Program-made: the position numbers and the translations under genes | The notes under the pieces: generated by a model | Seen by the model: the letters and a program-made list of their open reading frames with translations, nothing else | Told to the model about the DNA's origin: nothing | Databases searched by the model: none | Assembly: GCF_050699935.1 (NCBI RefSeq) | Contig: NZ_JBOHGB010000008.1 | Location: 1-64,000 of the forward strand | Direction of reading: 5' to 3' | DNA length: 64,000 nucleotides | Source: Actinophytocola sp050699935 | GTDB lineage: Bacteria > Actinomycetota > Actinomycetes > Mycobacteriales > Pseudonocardiaceae | In this document: positions 17,782 to 26,510 of the stretch, in pieces | Layout: each line of letters starts with the position of its first letter | How positions within the stretch are numbered: the stretch's first letter is position 1

Positions 17782-18117
17782 TTAGGAGAGCGGTGGCGCG
17801 TGTGGGAGGGATCGTGCGAGCGTGGAGAAGTAGGGCCAGGTTGACCAGGCGTTCAGGTTGCCGATCACGTAGAGGCGGCGTTTGGCGCGGCTCACGGCTA
17901 CGTTGAGCAGGTTGGACCTGCTCGACGCCCATTGCCGCGAGCCCGGTTTCCGGGGGTCGCTGCCCAGCACGAGGATGACGATGTCGGCCTGTTTGCCCTG
18001 TGCGGTGTGGACGGTGCCGGCGACCAGCCCACGGTAGGAGCGCGAACGGCGTCGGAGCTTGTCGGCGACCGCGGTGAGCGGGCCGATCGCCAGCACCTCC
18101 GTCATGTCGAACCTCAT
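17782..18117 (-). pseudogene. C-terminal fragment of a superfamily 1 helicase
   Basis: About 111 residues. GLVAGTVHTAQGKQADIVIL is helicase motif V region (TxHxxQGxxAD), and SSRSNLLNVAVSRAKRRLYV is motif VI (NVAxSRAK). This is the tail of a Upf1/Dna2-type DNA or RNA helicase. The other ~900 residues, including the Walker A and B motifs, are missing upstream, where a plus-strand gene begins at 18181. It cannot be active. Confidence 0.7.
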
Positions 18118-18180
18118 CTCCGCACGATCGGCTCACTGTCATCCCGCTCCGGCGGCCGACACGACGTAGACTCTCCTGCG

Positions 18181-19269
18181 GTGACGGGAAGCACAGTCGT
18201 AGACCCTGCCTGGCCGTTCTGGGCCGAGGAACCCACCAGCGACGGCGGCGGCCCAGTGTGGGTTGCCGCGGACGAGTCGGGATCCACGGGGGAGAACCTC
18301 ACAGACCTGCAAGGCGTGTTCGCGCACGCTTCCGTCCGGATCGATGACGAGGATGCGCGGCACGTGCTCGCCGAGCTACGTGAACGTGCTGGCGCGACCC
18401 AAGCGCCCGAGGCGAAGTTCAGCCAGTTCGCCAAGACACGTGGTGGGCTCGAGGTGTTGGCGGCTGCCCTGGCGCCTGGCGGCAGCCTGGCAGGCCGGGT
18501 CGTTATCACCGTCGCTGACAAGCACTTTCTCATTGTGTCGAAAATGATCGACCTCCTGGTCGAGGAGGAAGCACACGAACAAGGAATCGACCTCTACGCG
18601 GACGGAATAGCGCGAGACATGGCCGTGACTTTGTTCACGGACGGGCCGCGTGATCTGGGTGAGCTTTGGGAGCCGCTGAACAAGGCGTTTGTCAGCCTCG
18701 CTCGCGCGACACAGCGAGGTGTCGGCGAGAAAGAGACCGTCGCGTCATTCTTCGACCGCCTCGAACACGCGCGAAGGCGCTGCCGGCGACGCTCCGGACG
18801 CTCGGTCGAGTCGTTGTTGCAGATACTCCTGGCAACCCGCGTCCACGCCGACGCGTTGGTACGTTCGGCTGTACCGCGCGGCAGCGGGCTCTACCCAGGG
18901 CTGGATCCCCTCGTCACGATGCTCCCGATGACGTTGTGGCACGCGTACAACGACCACGGCCCCGTCCGTTTCCTGCATGACGAACAGAAACTCCTGACCT
19001 CGGAATTCGCCCAGGATTTCTTCCCGAGATTATGGAATGTTCACCCAGGTCTCGCCAATTATGTGCCGCCCGTACGTGTCGCGGAATTCTGGACGGGAAA
19101 CTCCCGTCGTCATTCTTCGATACAGCTTGCGGACTTGGCCGCGTCGGCTGGCCGTGTCACATTCGAAGCTGTGCTCGGGAAATCCAGCGTCCAGGCGGGC
19201 GTTCTCGCGGAAGCGGTGGCCCCATTGATCCGGGAAGGTGTGACGGCTGACCGCCAGAGGAGGGTGTGA
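18181..19269 (+). CDS. DUF3800 family protein
   Basis: 362 residues from a GTG at 18181. DUF3800 proteins have an RNase H-like core beginning with a DESG-type strand; here VWVAADESGSTGENL has D31-E32-S33-G34 and a later HSSIQLADLAASAGR supplies the conserved QxAD acid (D318). Proteins of this family are common in mobile and defence islands; their enzymatic role is not established. A middle helical insert (residues 100-220) is unusually Arg-rich. It directly abuts a VirB4-like fragment, suggesting recombination at its 3' end. Confidence 0.65.
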   Translation: MTGSTVVDPAWPFWAEEPTSDGGGPVWVAADESGSTGENLTDLQGVFAHASVRIDDEDARHVLAELRERAGATQAPEAKFSQFAKTRGGLEVLAAALAPGGSLAGRVVITVADKHFLIVSKMIDLLVEEEAHEQGIDLYADGIARDMAVTLFTDGPRDLGELWEPLNKAFVSLARATQRGVGEKETVASFFDRLEHARRRCRRRSGRSVESLLQILLATRVHADALVRSAVPRGSGLYPGLDPLVTMLPMTLWHAYNDHGPVRFLHDEQKLLTSEFAQDFFPRLWNVHPGLANYVPPVRVAEFWTGNSRRHSSIQLADLAASAGRVTFEAVLGKSSVQAGVLAEAVAPLIREGVTADRQRRV

Positions 19270-19272
19270 CCG

Positions 19273-19470
19273 GATCACCTCCGGTTCTTCCTGTCGGAGG
19301 TGCCGACCGGCCGGGTGCCGATGAACCGATTCGCTCGCGACTCCCGGAACTGGAACGGCCGGGTCATGCTCTCCTCACAGATCCCGGCGGACTTCCTGCG
19401 CATCCAGGGCTTCGTCACACTGCTCGACTCGGTGTTCGTCGGCCGCCTCGACGACGAAATCGGGGGCTGA
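19273..19470 (+). pseudogene. C-terminal remnant of a VirB4/TraC-like conjugation ATPase
   Basis: 65 codons without a start: FFLSEVPTGRVPMNRFARDS, then MLSSQIPADFLRIQGFVTLL and DSVFVGRLDDE, then stop. This resembles the motor-domain end of ATP/GTP-binding proteins of actinomycete conjugative elements (RFARD..., SQxPADF, FVGRLDDE). The remainder is gone. It shows the island once held conjugation genes. Confidence 0.5.
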
Positions 19471-19588
19471 GACCAGGACAGGACAGCACCCGGAGTCCGG
19501 CGAGTACGACGAGTTGACATCGCGGCCGGGCCAGCGTGCCATTCGGAGGCTGCACGCGATCGCAGCACCTCCACGCCGCATCTGACGA

Positions 19589-19619
19589 GTGAGATCTCAC
19601 GATTTTAGTGAGATGTCAC
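19589..19619. repeat. Paired GTGAGATSTCAC palindromes beside the right repeat
   Basis: GTGAGATCTCAC (19589-19600) is a perfect 12-bp palindrome; after 7 bases GTGAGATGTCAC (19608-19619) is nearly the same. A related GTGGGATCTCAC precedes the left repeat. They could be arm-type sites for the integrase or a regulator. Confidence 0.4.
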
Positions 19620-19623
19620 CGAT

Positions 19624-19688
19624 ACTGGTGTCCGAGGGGGGCACACCTGTTCGAGGGCAATCTCCCGATTTCCGGGAGATTTACCATG
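19624..19688. repeat. Right copy of ~65-bp direct repeat, candidate attachment site
   Basis: Matches 9237-9306 apart from a short indel. It lies 16 bases beyond the stop codon of the integrase gene, the usual place for an att site. The CTCCCG/CGGGAG stem-loop inside could also act as a weak terminator of the integrase gene. Confidence 0.7.
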
Positions 19689-19704
19689 AACCAACGGTAG
19701 CAGA

Positions 19705-20766
19705 TCAGTCGATCATGGCAATAGGCGGTTCGTCGCGGGTGTGTTGTCGTGCGAGCGGATGTGGCTCGCCAGTCAGAGCGGCCAAGGCGGTAGCGACTTC
19801 GTGGATGCCGGCCTCGACGTAGGTTGCCGTCGTCCCGACGCCGCCGCTGTTGTCGATGTGTCCGGCGAAGGCGCGGGCGATTGCGTAACTGAAGTTGCGC
19901 TCGACCCAGGTAAGGGTGGTGTAGCGCAGCCAGTGGATGGTGACCTGCTGCGCGGCCACCCATCGGAGGTGGCGGCCGAGGCGTTCCCAAAGGTAGTCGT
20001 AGCGGCGACGCGTCAGCGGGTTCCCGTTCCTGTAGCGGAGCACCTGCTCGCCGCGCGGAGCGCCGCGTTCCTCAGCGTGATCTTGGAGGCATTGCATCAG
20101 TGTCGGTGACACTGGTTGCCACCGTGACGTGCCACCTTTCTCGTGGAGTCGTACGAGGCACTGGTCGGGGTCCAGATCGTGCAGGGTTCGCATTGCGAGA
20201 GCGCCTCCGCGGCGGGCTGCGGTCTCTTCGTGGAAACGCAGGAGAAGGCTGTCGAGCTGGGGGTCGTTACCGGTCTGCGCTGCGATGCGGTGGATCTCAC
20301 CGAGGCGGTCGGCGGGGAGGGCGAATCGTCCGCTTGGCAACCGCGGTGGCTTGCGGACCCGGCGCGCCGGGTTCTGGGCTTCGGTGATCAAGCCGTCGTC
20401 CATCGCGTGTTGGTAGATGCAGCGCAGTGCCGCGATGACCAGTTCGACCGCTCCGCGTCCGTTGCGCGTGTTCCGGCGTACCACGACGTTCTGCCGCACG
20501 GTCTCCGCGAGTTGCTTGATCATCGACGGAGTGGGTTGGGTGAGCTCGAGGTGGCGCCAGTGTTTGAGGATCCGGTTCCAGTACGGCGTGTAGGTCTGTC
20601 GCGTTGCCTCGCTGACTGCATCCGAGACCACGGGGACGTAGGTGCCGAACGTCGGGGCCGGTTCGTGGGAAGACGAGGCTTGGGTCAACGCCGCGGGGTC
20701 GAATCCGAGTCGCTCGACGACCATGCGCACAAGGTCCAGATCTGGGACAGAGGCATTTTCAGGCAT
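19705..20766 (-). CDS. Tyrosine recombinase / integrase
   Basis: 353 residues. N-terminal core-binding helices (residues 45-130: TRQTYTPYWNRILKHWRHLE). Catalytic residues by eye: Arg in ETAARRGGALAM (about 185), Lys in LHEKGGTSRW (210), HWLRYTTLTW (H278, R281), H303 and the nucleophile Tyr in GTTATYVEAG (316). The set looks complete, so it should be active. Its start overlaps the upstream AbrB-like gene by 8 bases, so the two are coupled, and its 3' end faces the right repeat. It probably serves an element that extends to the right of 19624. Confidence 0.85.
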   Translation of the reverse strand: MPENASVPDLDLVRMVVERLGFDPAALTQASSSHEPAPTFGTYVPVVSDAVSEATRQTYTPYWNRILKHWRHLELTQPTPSMIKQLAETVRQNVVVRRNTRNGRGAVELVIAALRCIYQHAMDDGLITEAQNPARRVRKPPRLPSGRFALPADRLGEIHRIAAQTGNDPQLDSLLLRFHEETAARRGGALAMRTLHDLDPDQCLVRLHEKGGTSRWQPVSPTLMQCLQDHAEERGAPRGEQVLRYRNGNPLTRRRYDYLWERLGRHLRWVAAQQVTIHWLRYTTLTWVERNFSYAIARAFAGHIDNSGGVGTTATYVEAGIHEVATALAALTGEPHPLARQHTRDEPPIAMID

Positions 20767-21247
20767 GGTCGGGGGATTGGTGGTAGAGGGTCATCATCTT
20801 GTCCAGTACGGCCGGCGGGTGAGCAACGATGACGTCGAACTGCGCCGCGGCGGCGAGCAGGAGGCTGTCGCCTGTCGTGAGGCCGCAGGCTCGGCGTGTG
20901 GCGATGGGCATCACGAGGGCACGTCTCCTGGTGATGGTGGAAACGCCGGTGAGATCACGTTGAAAGATCGCGATGTTGCGCTCGACCGCAACCGTGAGCC
21001 GATCTCCGGGATGCCAGCCGAGGCTGTCGAGGAGCTGTGCTGCCGGAACCTTGCCGTAGCCGTCGATCCGGCTGATGGCGTACCGCAGCGATCCATCAGT
21101 GGATGCGGCAAGCCGCGCGGTCGCCAACGGCAGAGGTTCGATGCGTTCGTTCCGACGTGGGTGCTCTGTGAAGGCGAGGCCGGAGATGACGTGGTCGGCG
21201 GCGTTCATCTCGGCCCGCCCCTGATCCATCCGTTCTTCAGCAGACAC
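20759..21247 (-). CDS. AbrB/SpoVT-like DNA-binding protein coupled to the integrase
   Basis: 162 residues from a GTG at 21247. Two short swapped-hairpin-like stretches are visible: RYAISRIDGYGKVPAAQLLD then SLGWHPGDRLTV, and VMPIATRRACGLTTGDSLLL. This is the pattern of AbrB/MazE proteins that control mobile-element genes. Translation of the integrase starts inside its last codons. Likely a regulator or recombination accessory factor. The start is uncertain; later ATGs at about 21229 and 21205 are possible. Confidence 0.6.
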   Translation of the reverse strand: MSAEERMDQGRAEMNAADHVISGLAFTEHPRRNERIEPLPLATARLAASTDGSLRYAISRIDGYGKVPAAQLLDSLGWHPGDRLTVAVERNIAIFQRDLTGVSTITRRRALVMPIATRRACGLTTGDSLLLAAAAQFDVIVAHPPAVLDKMMTLYHQSPDHA

Positions 21248-21377
21248 CGTGAACTTCGTCCGAGCGACAGGTCGTCAGACTGGTCGCCACAGCCGCATGC
21301 GAGCCTACGTGCGGCCGCACCAATGTGGCCTTTTCTCATCGTCATCGCCTCCCCCAAGGTATACGCAGAATCGTCTG

Positions 21378-22592
21378 TCATGTGCTGGTGCTATCGATGA
21401 TTTCGGATGTCGTGCGACCAGGTTCGCAGGGTGGTGGACAAGTGATTGTGGCGGCCTGATCAGTTCGTGCGACCACGACGAATGCGACTGCGGCAAGGAT
21501 TCCAGCGACGTTGGGGAGAAGGCCGATGTCGAACAATGACACGACTACGCCGCCTAGCAGTCCGCCTATGCCCATGCCGAGGTAGATGGAGGAAGCCAGA
21601 AGGGACAGTAGGTCATCGGTCTGCTGCGGCGTGCGTTGGATCAGCCAGGAGCTCAACGGTGGATTCACCGCCCAAAAGGCGCATCCCCACATGACGAGCG
21701 TCGCTGCGGCGCCGGGCACTGTGGTTGCGGTTACCGGCAGCGCGGCCAGAAGCGTTGCGCACAGTCCGATTGCGACGAGGAGCACTCGTCGTGGCCCGTA
21801 GTGGTCCGTGGCGCGGCCGCCGAGGGAGTTCCCGATGGCGGCCCCGATGCCGTAGCCCACAAGTAATCCAGCGATAGTTTCGCGTTCTGCACCAGTGATG
21901 TGGTTCAAAAGCGCGCTGATGTAGGTGTACACCGCGAATGACGAGAGGGAAGCGAGGAGTGCGGCGACGAGGACTCCGCGCACGTGTCGATTGATTCGCG
22001 CGGCGCGGTAAGGCCCGTCGCGCCGTGGTGTCGACCGGGTGCGCGGCACGACGAGACGAATGAGCAGGCCGCCGAATGCGCAGAGCGCTGCGACCAACCA
22101 GAATGTGCCCTGGTAGCCGAGGGGTGCGCTCAGTGCCATCACGCTAGGAACGCCAAGTAGGAGTGCGAGGGTGAGACCGCCGAAGACGACGGCGATGGCT
22201 CGTGCGCGCCGTTCCGGCTTGTTGAGCTGTGCGGCCATGGACGCCGCGCCGGCGGTGTAGACAGCGGTGCCCAGCCCGGTAACGAAGCGCGCGACGAAGA
22301 GTAAGGGCACGGTGGGGACGACGGCCGCCATCACGTTCCCCGCCGCGGTGACCGCGAGTGCTGCTGTGAGGAGCCGTCGACGATCCCACCGCCGGGTGGC
22401 GATGGTGAGAATGGGGCCGGCGACTGCGCAAGTCACCGCGAAGACCGTGAGTAGTTGCCCGGCGACGGCAGGCGTGATGTGCAGGTGCGTGCTCATCGCG
22501 GGGAGAAGTCCGGTCATGCTGTACCCGCTGGTGCCGATGGCGAGGGTGCCCAGGCCCAATGGGTAGGTCCGTGGCGATACCGCTGTCATCAC
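21378..22592 (-). CDS. MFS efflux transporter (DHA1/AraJ type)
   Basis: 404 residues with 12 membrane segments. Drug:proton antiporter marks include the motif-A-like loop RRWDRRRLLTAALAV and FVARFVTGLGTAVYTAGAAS. Exports small molecules in exchange for protons. The first codon is GTG at 22592 with ATG next; no good ribosome site. The upstream minus-strand gene (22660-23466) is only 67 bases away, so both are probably co-transcribed. The substrate is unknown. Confidence 0.82.
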   Translation of the reverse strand: MMTAVSPRTYPLGLGTLAIGTSGYSMTGLLPAMSTHLHITPAVAGQLLTVFAVTCAVAGPILTIATRRWDRRRLLTAALAVTAAGNVMAAVVPTVPLLFVARFVTGLGTAVYTAGAASMAAQLNKPERRARAIAVVFGGLTLALLLGVPSVMALSAPLGYQGTFWLVAALCAFGGLLIRLVVPRTRSTPRRDGPYRAARINRHVRGVLVAALLASLSSFAVYTYISALLNHITGAERETIAGLLVGYGIGAAIGNSLGGRATDHYGPRRVLLVAIGLCATLLAALPVTATTVPGAAATLVMWGCAFWAVNPPLSSWLIQRTPQQTDDLLSLLASSIYLGMGIGGLLGGVVVSLFDIGLLPNVAGILAAVAFVVVARTDQAATITCPPPCEPGRTTSEIIDSTST

Positions 22593-22659
22593 GCGCGGCC
22601 GATCGACATGGGGCTGCTGCGCCGGGATAGCGCCTGCTCGTTGTTGGCGTTCGCGTGGG

Positions 22660-23466
22660 TCATTGCTCGTGACTCATCCCGCGGTGGCCGGATTCTTGAG
22701 GATCGGGATCCGCGAGTCCGCTTCTGCTTGTCGCTCGGTGTGTTTGTGCTTCGTGCACGGTATGTGCGGCCAGGATCAACGAGTTGGGTGTGCGCATCTG
22801 GGGCATGACGGGGATCAACATGTCGCAGACATCGCGGTGGGTGTCGAAGCCCGTGCCGAGCAGCCAGACTTGTTGAGGGAGGTGGGTTCCGCGGCGGATG
22901 GCATAGATGTCGCCGTTGCGGCGAATGTGTCCTATCTGCCACGGTCCGGGCAGGGCGACCTCGTCGTCGTGGTCGTGATAGCCCTGTCGTTCGTCGTCAC
23001 CGTCGCGGCGCCAGCCCAGTCCGAACGTCTCGATGCCCGCGATGGTGCGGCCGCCCCAGTCGGCGGTTGTCGCTCGGCGCGGGTCGGCGTCGAGGAACTG
23101 GTTGACGTCAATGAACAGGACCACGCTCGCGGGTACGCGGGGATCGCGTTGCCATCCGTCGGCGGCATCGCGGAGGTCGCCTTCGGGTGGCTGGAGGTCG
23201 ATCACGAATCGCCGTAGCAGCGCGGCGTGGGTGCGGATGGTGGCTGCGGCGTTGTCGCGCTGTGCGTCGAGGTTGGCCGCGAGGCGCTGGAGGCGTCGTT
23301 CCAGTCGCAGAAGATCGTTTCCGGGGGCTGTGGACAGACCACTGCCCCCGGAGTCGAGGAGCCAGTCGGCGACTGGTTCGGGGACCGGAGCTTGGTGGTG
23401 ACCGATCTCGAGGATCAGAGTGTCGCCGGTGGTGTGGTGCCACAACGGCTGCGTACTCGATGTCAC
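22660..23466 (-). CDS. Hypothetical protein upstream of the MFS exporter
   Basis: 268 residues, soluble, start GTG at 23466 with GGGGGAGAG 4 bases upstream. The N-terminal third has an alpha-helical, coiled-coil-like stretch (LLRLERRLQRLAANLDAQRD); the middle has VVLFIDVNQFLDADPRRATT and a His/Asp cluster (GYHDHDDE). No family recognised. Position suggests a job with the exporter, for example binding or modifying its substrate. Confidence 0.6.
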   Translation of the reverse strand: MTSSTQPLWHHTTGDTLILEIGHHQAPVPEPVADWLLDSGGSGLSTAPGNDLLRLERRLQRLAANLDAQRDNAAATIRTHAALLRRFVIDLQPPEGDLRDAADGWQRDPRVPASVVLFIDVNQFLDADPRRATTADWGGRTIAGIETFGLGWRRDGDDERQGYHDHDDEVALPGPWQIGHIRRNGDIYAIRRGTHLPQQVWLLGTGFDTHRDVCDMLIPVMPQMRTPNSLILAAHTVHEAQTHRATSRSGLADPDPQESGHRGMSHEQ

Positions 23467-23811
23467 AGAACTCTCCCCCTGTTCAACGCGCCGCTGTAGA
23501 CGGGCGCAGTGTCATCACGGTGCCGTCCGAGGCTCTGTTGATCACCGACCTGACCGGACTCATCACGGCCCGAAATGACATGGTTATCTCTCGTTCTACG
23601 TCTCCAACATGAAGTCTTGACGACGGAATGTCAAGAAATCACCACAATTGATCTTGGTTTCCTCTTGTGCGCGCGGTCTGTGCTCCCGTACCGTTCCGGG
23701 TGGCTCGCCGGTCCTGGTGAGCCTCCCGGGTAGGAGGGGCTGCCCGTCGCATCAGTCGGGGTCTCATGGCTCGGGAGCGTGGATCCGCCGTGTTTAGGGA
23801 GGAATTACGGC
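23467..23811. promoter_or_regulatory. Divergent promoter region with a CTTGAC-N8-GTCAAG dyad
   Basis: 345 bases between the minus-strand hypothetical gene and the plus-strand secreted protein. CTTGAC (23616-23621) and GTCAAG (23630-23635) form a symmetric dyad that could be an operator; CTTGAC also resembles a -35 box. No gene seen. Confidence 0.35.
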
Positions 23812-24249
23812 ATGGGTAAACGTCGTTTCGTGACGGGGTTGCTGATGGCGGGGGCCATCGCATCAGGTGGTGTGGCGATGGCCTCGCCCGCCTGGGCGGA
23901 GCCCGCCGGCGCGACCGGGGGGACATCGACCTCATCGGCGTCGGAGGTGACGCCGATGGCGTGTTCGCTGAATGCGAATCCCCCGCGTTCGTCGGGGAGC
24001 AGGCTCAGCGGCTACGGCTCCCGCTGGGGGTGCGGTGACACCGTGACCTACTTCTGGGTCCGGGTCTACAAGCACATCGCGTGGTGGCCGGACGCGGAGC
24101 GGGCGGTGAGGGGCGCCACGTACTGGCGCAACGGCGGCCTGACCGCGTACGGCAGCTGTGACGGGCGGGGTGACTACTACACCCACGTGTCCACGGCGAC
24201 GGGGGTGAGCGGCGACTCGCGCGAGTCGTCCCGCCGGACCATCTGCTAG
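23812..24249 (+). CDS. Secreted Cys-containing small protein
   Basis: 145 residues, ATG at 23812 preceded by GGAGG. A Sec signal peptide (MGKRRFVTGLLMAGAIASGG ... MASPAWA) is likely cut before EPAG around residue 30. The mature ~115 residues hold four cysteines (ACSLN, WGCGD, GSCDG and the last residue), enough for two disulfides, and many Gly, Ser, Tyr and Trp. The size and the three-gene ABC exporter right after it recall secreted bacteriocin plus immunity/export loci, but the sequence is not one I recognise. Confidence 0.65.
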   Translation: MGKRRFVTGLLMAGAIASGGVAMASPAWAEPAGATGGTSTSSASEVTPMACSLNANPPRSSGSRLSGYGSRWGCGDTVTYFWVRVYKHIAWWPDAERAVRGATYWRNGGLTAYGSCDGRGDYYTHVSTATGVSGDSRESSRRTIC

Positions 24250-24282
24250 CACCGGGTACATCGGTTCGCGACAAGTGATATC

Positions 24283-24331
24283 GGTGCTGTCTCCGCGCCG
24301 AGGGTTGAGAGCCCCGGCCGGAGACAGCACC
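24283..24331 (+). terminator. Strong hairpin between secreted-protein gene and ABC operon
   Basis: GGTGCTGTCTCCG (24283-24295) pairs perfectly with CGGAGACAGCACC (24319-24331), a 13-bp stem with a 23-base loop. No T run follows, as is common in actinobacteria. It may end the secreted-protein message or attenuate the downstream ABC genes. Confidence 0.6.
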
Positions 24332-24363
24332 GTGTCGGGAAGGCGTTGACGAGAGGTGGGGGT

Positions 24364-25179
24364 ATGGAAATCACGGTGAACGGCGTGAGCTACGCCTACG
24401 GGCGTCGGCACGTGCTGCATGAAGTTGACTGGGTACTGCGGCCCGGTGTCACGGGGCTGCTCGGCGAGAACGGTGCGGGCAAGACCACGCTGCTGACAGT
24501 CCTCATTGGACTACTACGACCCGCTGAAGGAGTCGTGACTGTCCACAACAGTCGGTCTGCGCGTTCGCTGCGGGTGCTCGGCGACGACGGGGACGCCAGC
24601 GGGATCGTCAGTGCGGATGTCGGTGCTGATCTTGACGGGAATGTGCGGTTCGGGTTCGTGCCGCAACGGTTTTCCTTGCCCGGCCACATGCGTGTGGTCG
24701 ATGTCGTGGCATACACCGCCTGGGTCAACGGCGTACCACCCCGGGAATGCGAGTCAGCCGCGTATGACGCTGTGCGCTCTGTTGCGTTGGGGGACAAGGC
24801 GAAGGATCGGGTTCGGTCGTTGTCCGGTGGGCAGCGTCAGCGGCTGGGGATCGCGGCCGGACTGGCACACGATCCGGAGGTGCTGGTGCTCGACGAACCG
24901 ACCGTGGGGCTCGACCCAGGCCAGCGGTCGCGGGTCCGCGACCTGATCGCCGAGATCGGCCAAACCCGCACGGTCGTCCTGTCCACCCACTTGCTCGACG
25001 ACGTGTCCTACCTCTGCCAACGGGTCGGCGTCCTCGCGCGGGGCCGGCTGGTGTTCGACGGCACCGTGACCGACCTCGAGCGGCAGGGCGCCACCGAGGA
25101 ACGACGAACGGACGGGCGGCGGTCACCCATCGAGCGCGGTTACGAGCGACTGCTCGACAACGTGGGGGGCATCGAATGA
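24364..25179 (+). CDS. ABC transporter ATP-binding protein
   Basis: 271 residues from the ATG at 24364 (GAGGTGGGGG just upstream). All ABC motifs are seen: Walker A GENGAGKTT (34-42), signature LSGGQ (153-157), Walker B VLVLDEPT (D177, E178) and switch STH. It powers the transporter whose membrane parts follow. It overlaps the next gene (ATGA), giving a tight operon of ATPase plus two membrane proteins, as in bacteriocin or antibiotic export/immunity systems. Confidence 0.88.
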   Translation: MEITVNGVSYAYGRRHVLHEVDWVLRPGVTGLLGENGAGKTTLLTVLIGLLRPAEGVVTVHNSRSARSLRVLGDDGDASGIVSADVGADLDGNVRFGFVPQRFSLPGHMRVVDVVAYTAWVNGVPPRECESAAYDAVRSVALGDKAKDRVRSLSGGQRQRLGIAAGLAHDPEVLVLDEPTVGLDPGQRSRVRDLIAEIGQTRTVVLSTHLLDDVSYLCQRVGVLARGRLVFDGTVTDLERQGATEERRTDGRRSPIERGYERLLDNVGGIE

Positions 25180-26510
25180 TCAGCACGATGGCGCGGGTGC
25201 GGAAATCGTGGTGGCCGCTCGGGCCGACGGCGGTGGTGGCACCGTCCGTGGCGATCGTCGCCGTGGTGCTGGTGATGACCTGGCCGATGCTGGGATGGCC
25301 GTACCCGCTGTGGGTGCAGACCAGCGCCCAGTTCCACCAGCAGTTCACCTGGGCCGGCCTGATCGCCGGGACCGCGGCGTGCTGGTACGCCACCCAGCTC
25401 CATCCAGCTGACCGGATCTGGGTCCAGCCACGGGCGCCTCGGCTGGGCGCACCGATCGTGACCCGGCACCTGACGGTGCTCGTGACCTGGTATGTCGGCG
25501 CCTACCTGCTAGCCCTGATCCCGCTCGTGGTCGCGACGCTCGCGCACGGGGGAATCGGCGCGCCGGACCCGCTGGCGATGCTGTCCGGTGTCCTGGCGAT
25601 GGTGGCCGCGGTGCTGCTCGGCTACGCCCTGGGCACCGCCGTCCCGGCCATGGTCATGGTGCCGATCACCGCGGCCGCGTTCTACGCGCTGCTGGTTGTC
25701 GGGCACGCCGGCGGAGACAACTACGCGGTCGTCGCTCCGGTCCTGCATCTGGAACCGGAGCTCGGGCAGCGGGAATCACCGGCGCTGGTCGTATTCCGGA
25801 TCGCGGTGTTCGTCGCGGTCGCCGTCGCGGCGGCCAGCCTGGCAACCCGGTGTCTGCGTCGTCTGGCCACGGGCAAGTCTCAGGCGTGGCGGCGTCTTGC
25901 GGACGCGGCGATGTACGTCGCCGTGCCCGTGGTGCTCATCGCGGTATCGCTGATTCAGCACCCGGCGCTGTTCGCCGTCGACGACCAACCGGCCGCGGTG
26001 TGCGAGACACAGCGAGAAATCCGGTACTGCGTCAACGTCGAGCACCAGCCGCGGCTCGCGGCGCTGATCGACACCGTCGATCCGATCCTCGCCCGGTACG
26101 GCGCTACACCCGATGACCTGGTGACACAGATCTGGGACCAGTCCCTGGCCTTCGGTCCGATCGACGTTGACATCGCCCGGACACTGCAGATCGCCTGGCT
26201 CGACCCCGATGGTGTCATCGAGACCGACATTCCCGGTGCGCTGGCCGGGATCTACAGCTGCACCCTCGGGCCCGGCACCGACGCCACGTCACCGGAACTC
26301 AGCGCCCACACCGGCGCTGGAGCCGACGAGCAGGCCCGAGAACTGGAGAACCTGCCAGGCGACATCTTGCGGTTCCTGACCGAGCCGACCGAGCCGCCGA
26401 GCGGGGCGTTCGCCGGCATGAGCGTGCCCGAGGTGCAACGGTGGCTCGCGCGACACCAGCAGCAGGTGCATACCTGCACACTCACCTCGGAGGAGCTGCC
26501 CCAGCCATGA
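25176..26510 (+). CDS. ABC-2-like membrane protein with extracytoplasmic C-domain
   Basis: 444 residues. About six membrane helices lie in residues 15-265 (for example LAMVAAVLLGYALGTAVPAM), followed by a ~180-residue acidic domain beginning HPALFAVDDQPAAVCETQRE, with four cysteines, that likely lies outside the cell. The start overlaps the ATPase stop by 4 bases and the stop overlaps the next start. This split layout suggests a permease fused to a sensor or substrate-binding domain. Substrate unknown; the secreted protein upstream is a candidate. Confidence 0.7.
   Translation: MISTMARVRKSWWPLGPTAVVAPSVAIVAVVLVMTWPMLGWPYPLWVQTSAQFHQQFTWAGLIAGTAACWYATQLHPADRIWVQPRAPRLGAPIVTRHLTVLVTWYVGAYLLALIPLVVATLAHGGIGAPDPLAMLSGVLAMVAAVLLGYALGTAVPAMVMVPITAAAFYALLVVGHAGGDNYAVVAPVLHLEPELGQRESPALVVFRIAVFVAVAVAAASLATRCLRRLATGKSQAWRRLADAAMYVAVPVVLIAVSLIQHPALFAVDDQPAAVCETQREIRYCVNVEHQPRLAALIDTVDPILARYGATPDDLVTQIWDQSLAFGPIDVDIARTLQIAWLDPDGVIETDIPGALAGIYSCTLGPGTDATSPELSAHTGAGADEQARELENLPGDILRFLTEPTEPPSGAFAGMSVPEVQRWLARHQQQVHTCTLTSEELPQP

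Noticed and set aside
20129..20832. Plus-strand frames over the integrase
   Set aside because: No family sequence, and the opposite strand has a complete tyrosine recombinase catalytic set.
23812..24249. Lactococcin-972-type bacteriocin
   Set aside because: The mature sequence has four cysteines and lacks the length and Gly/His pattern of that family; only the neighbouring ABC genes recall it.
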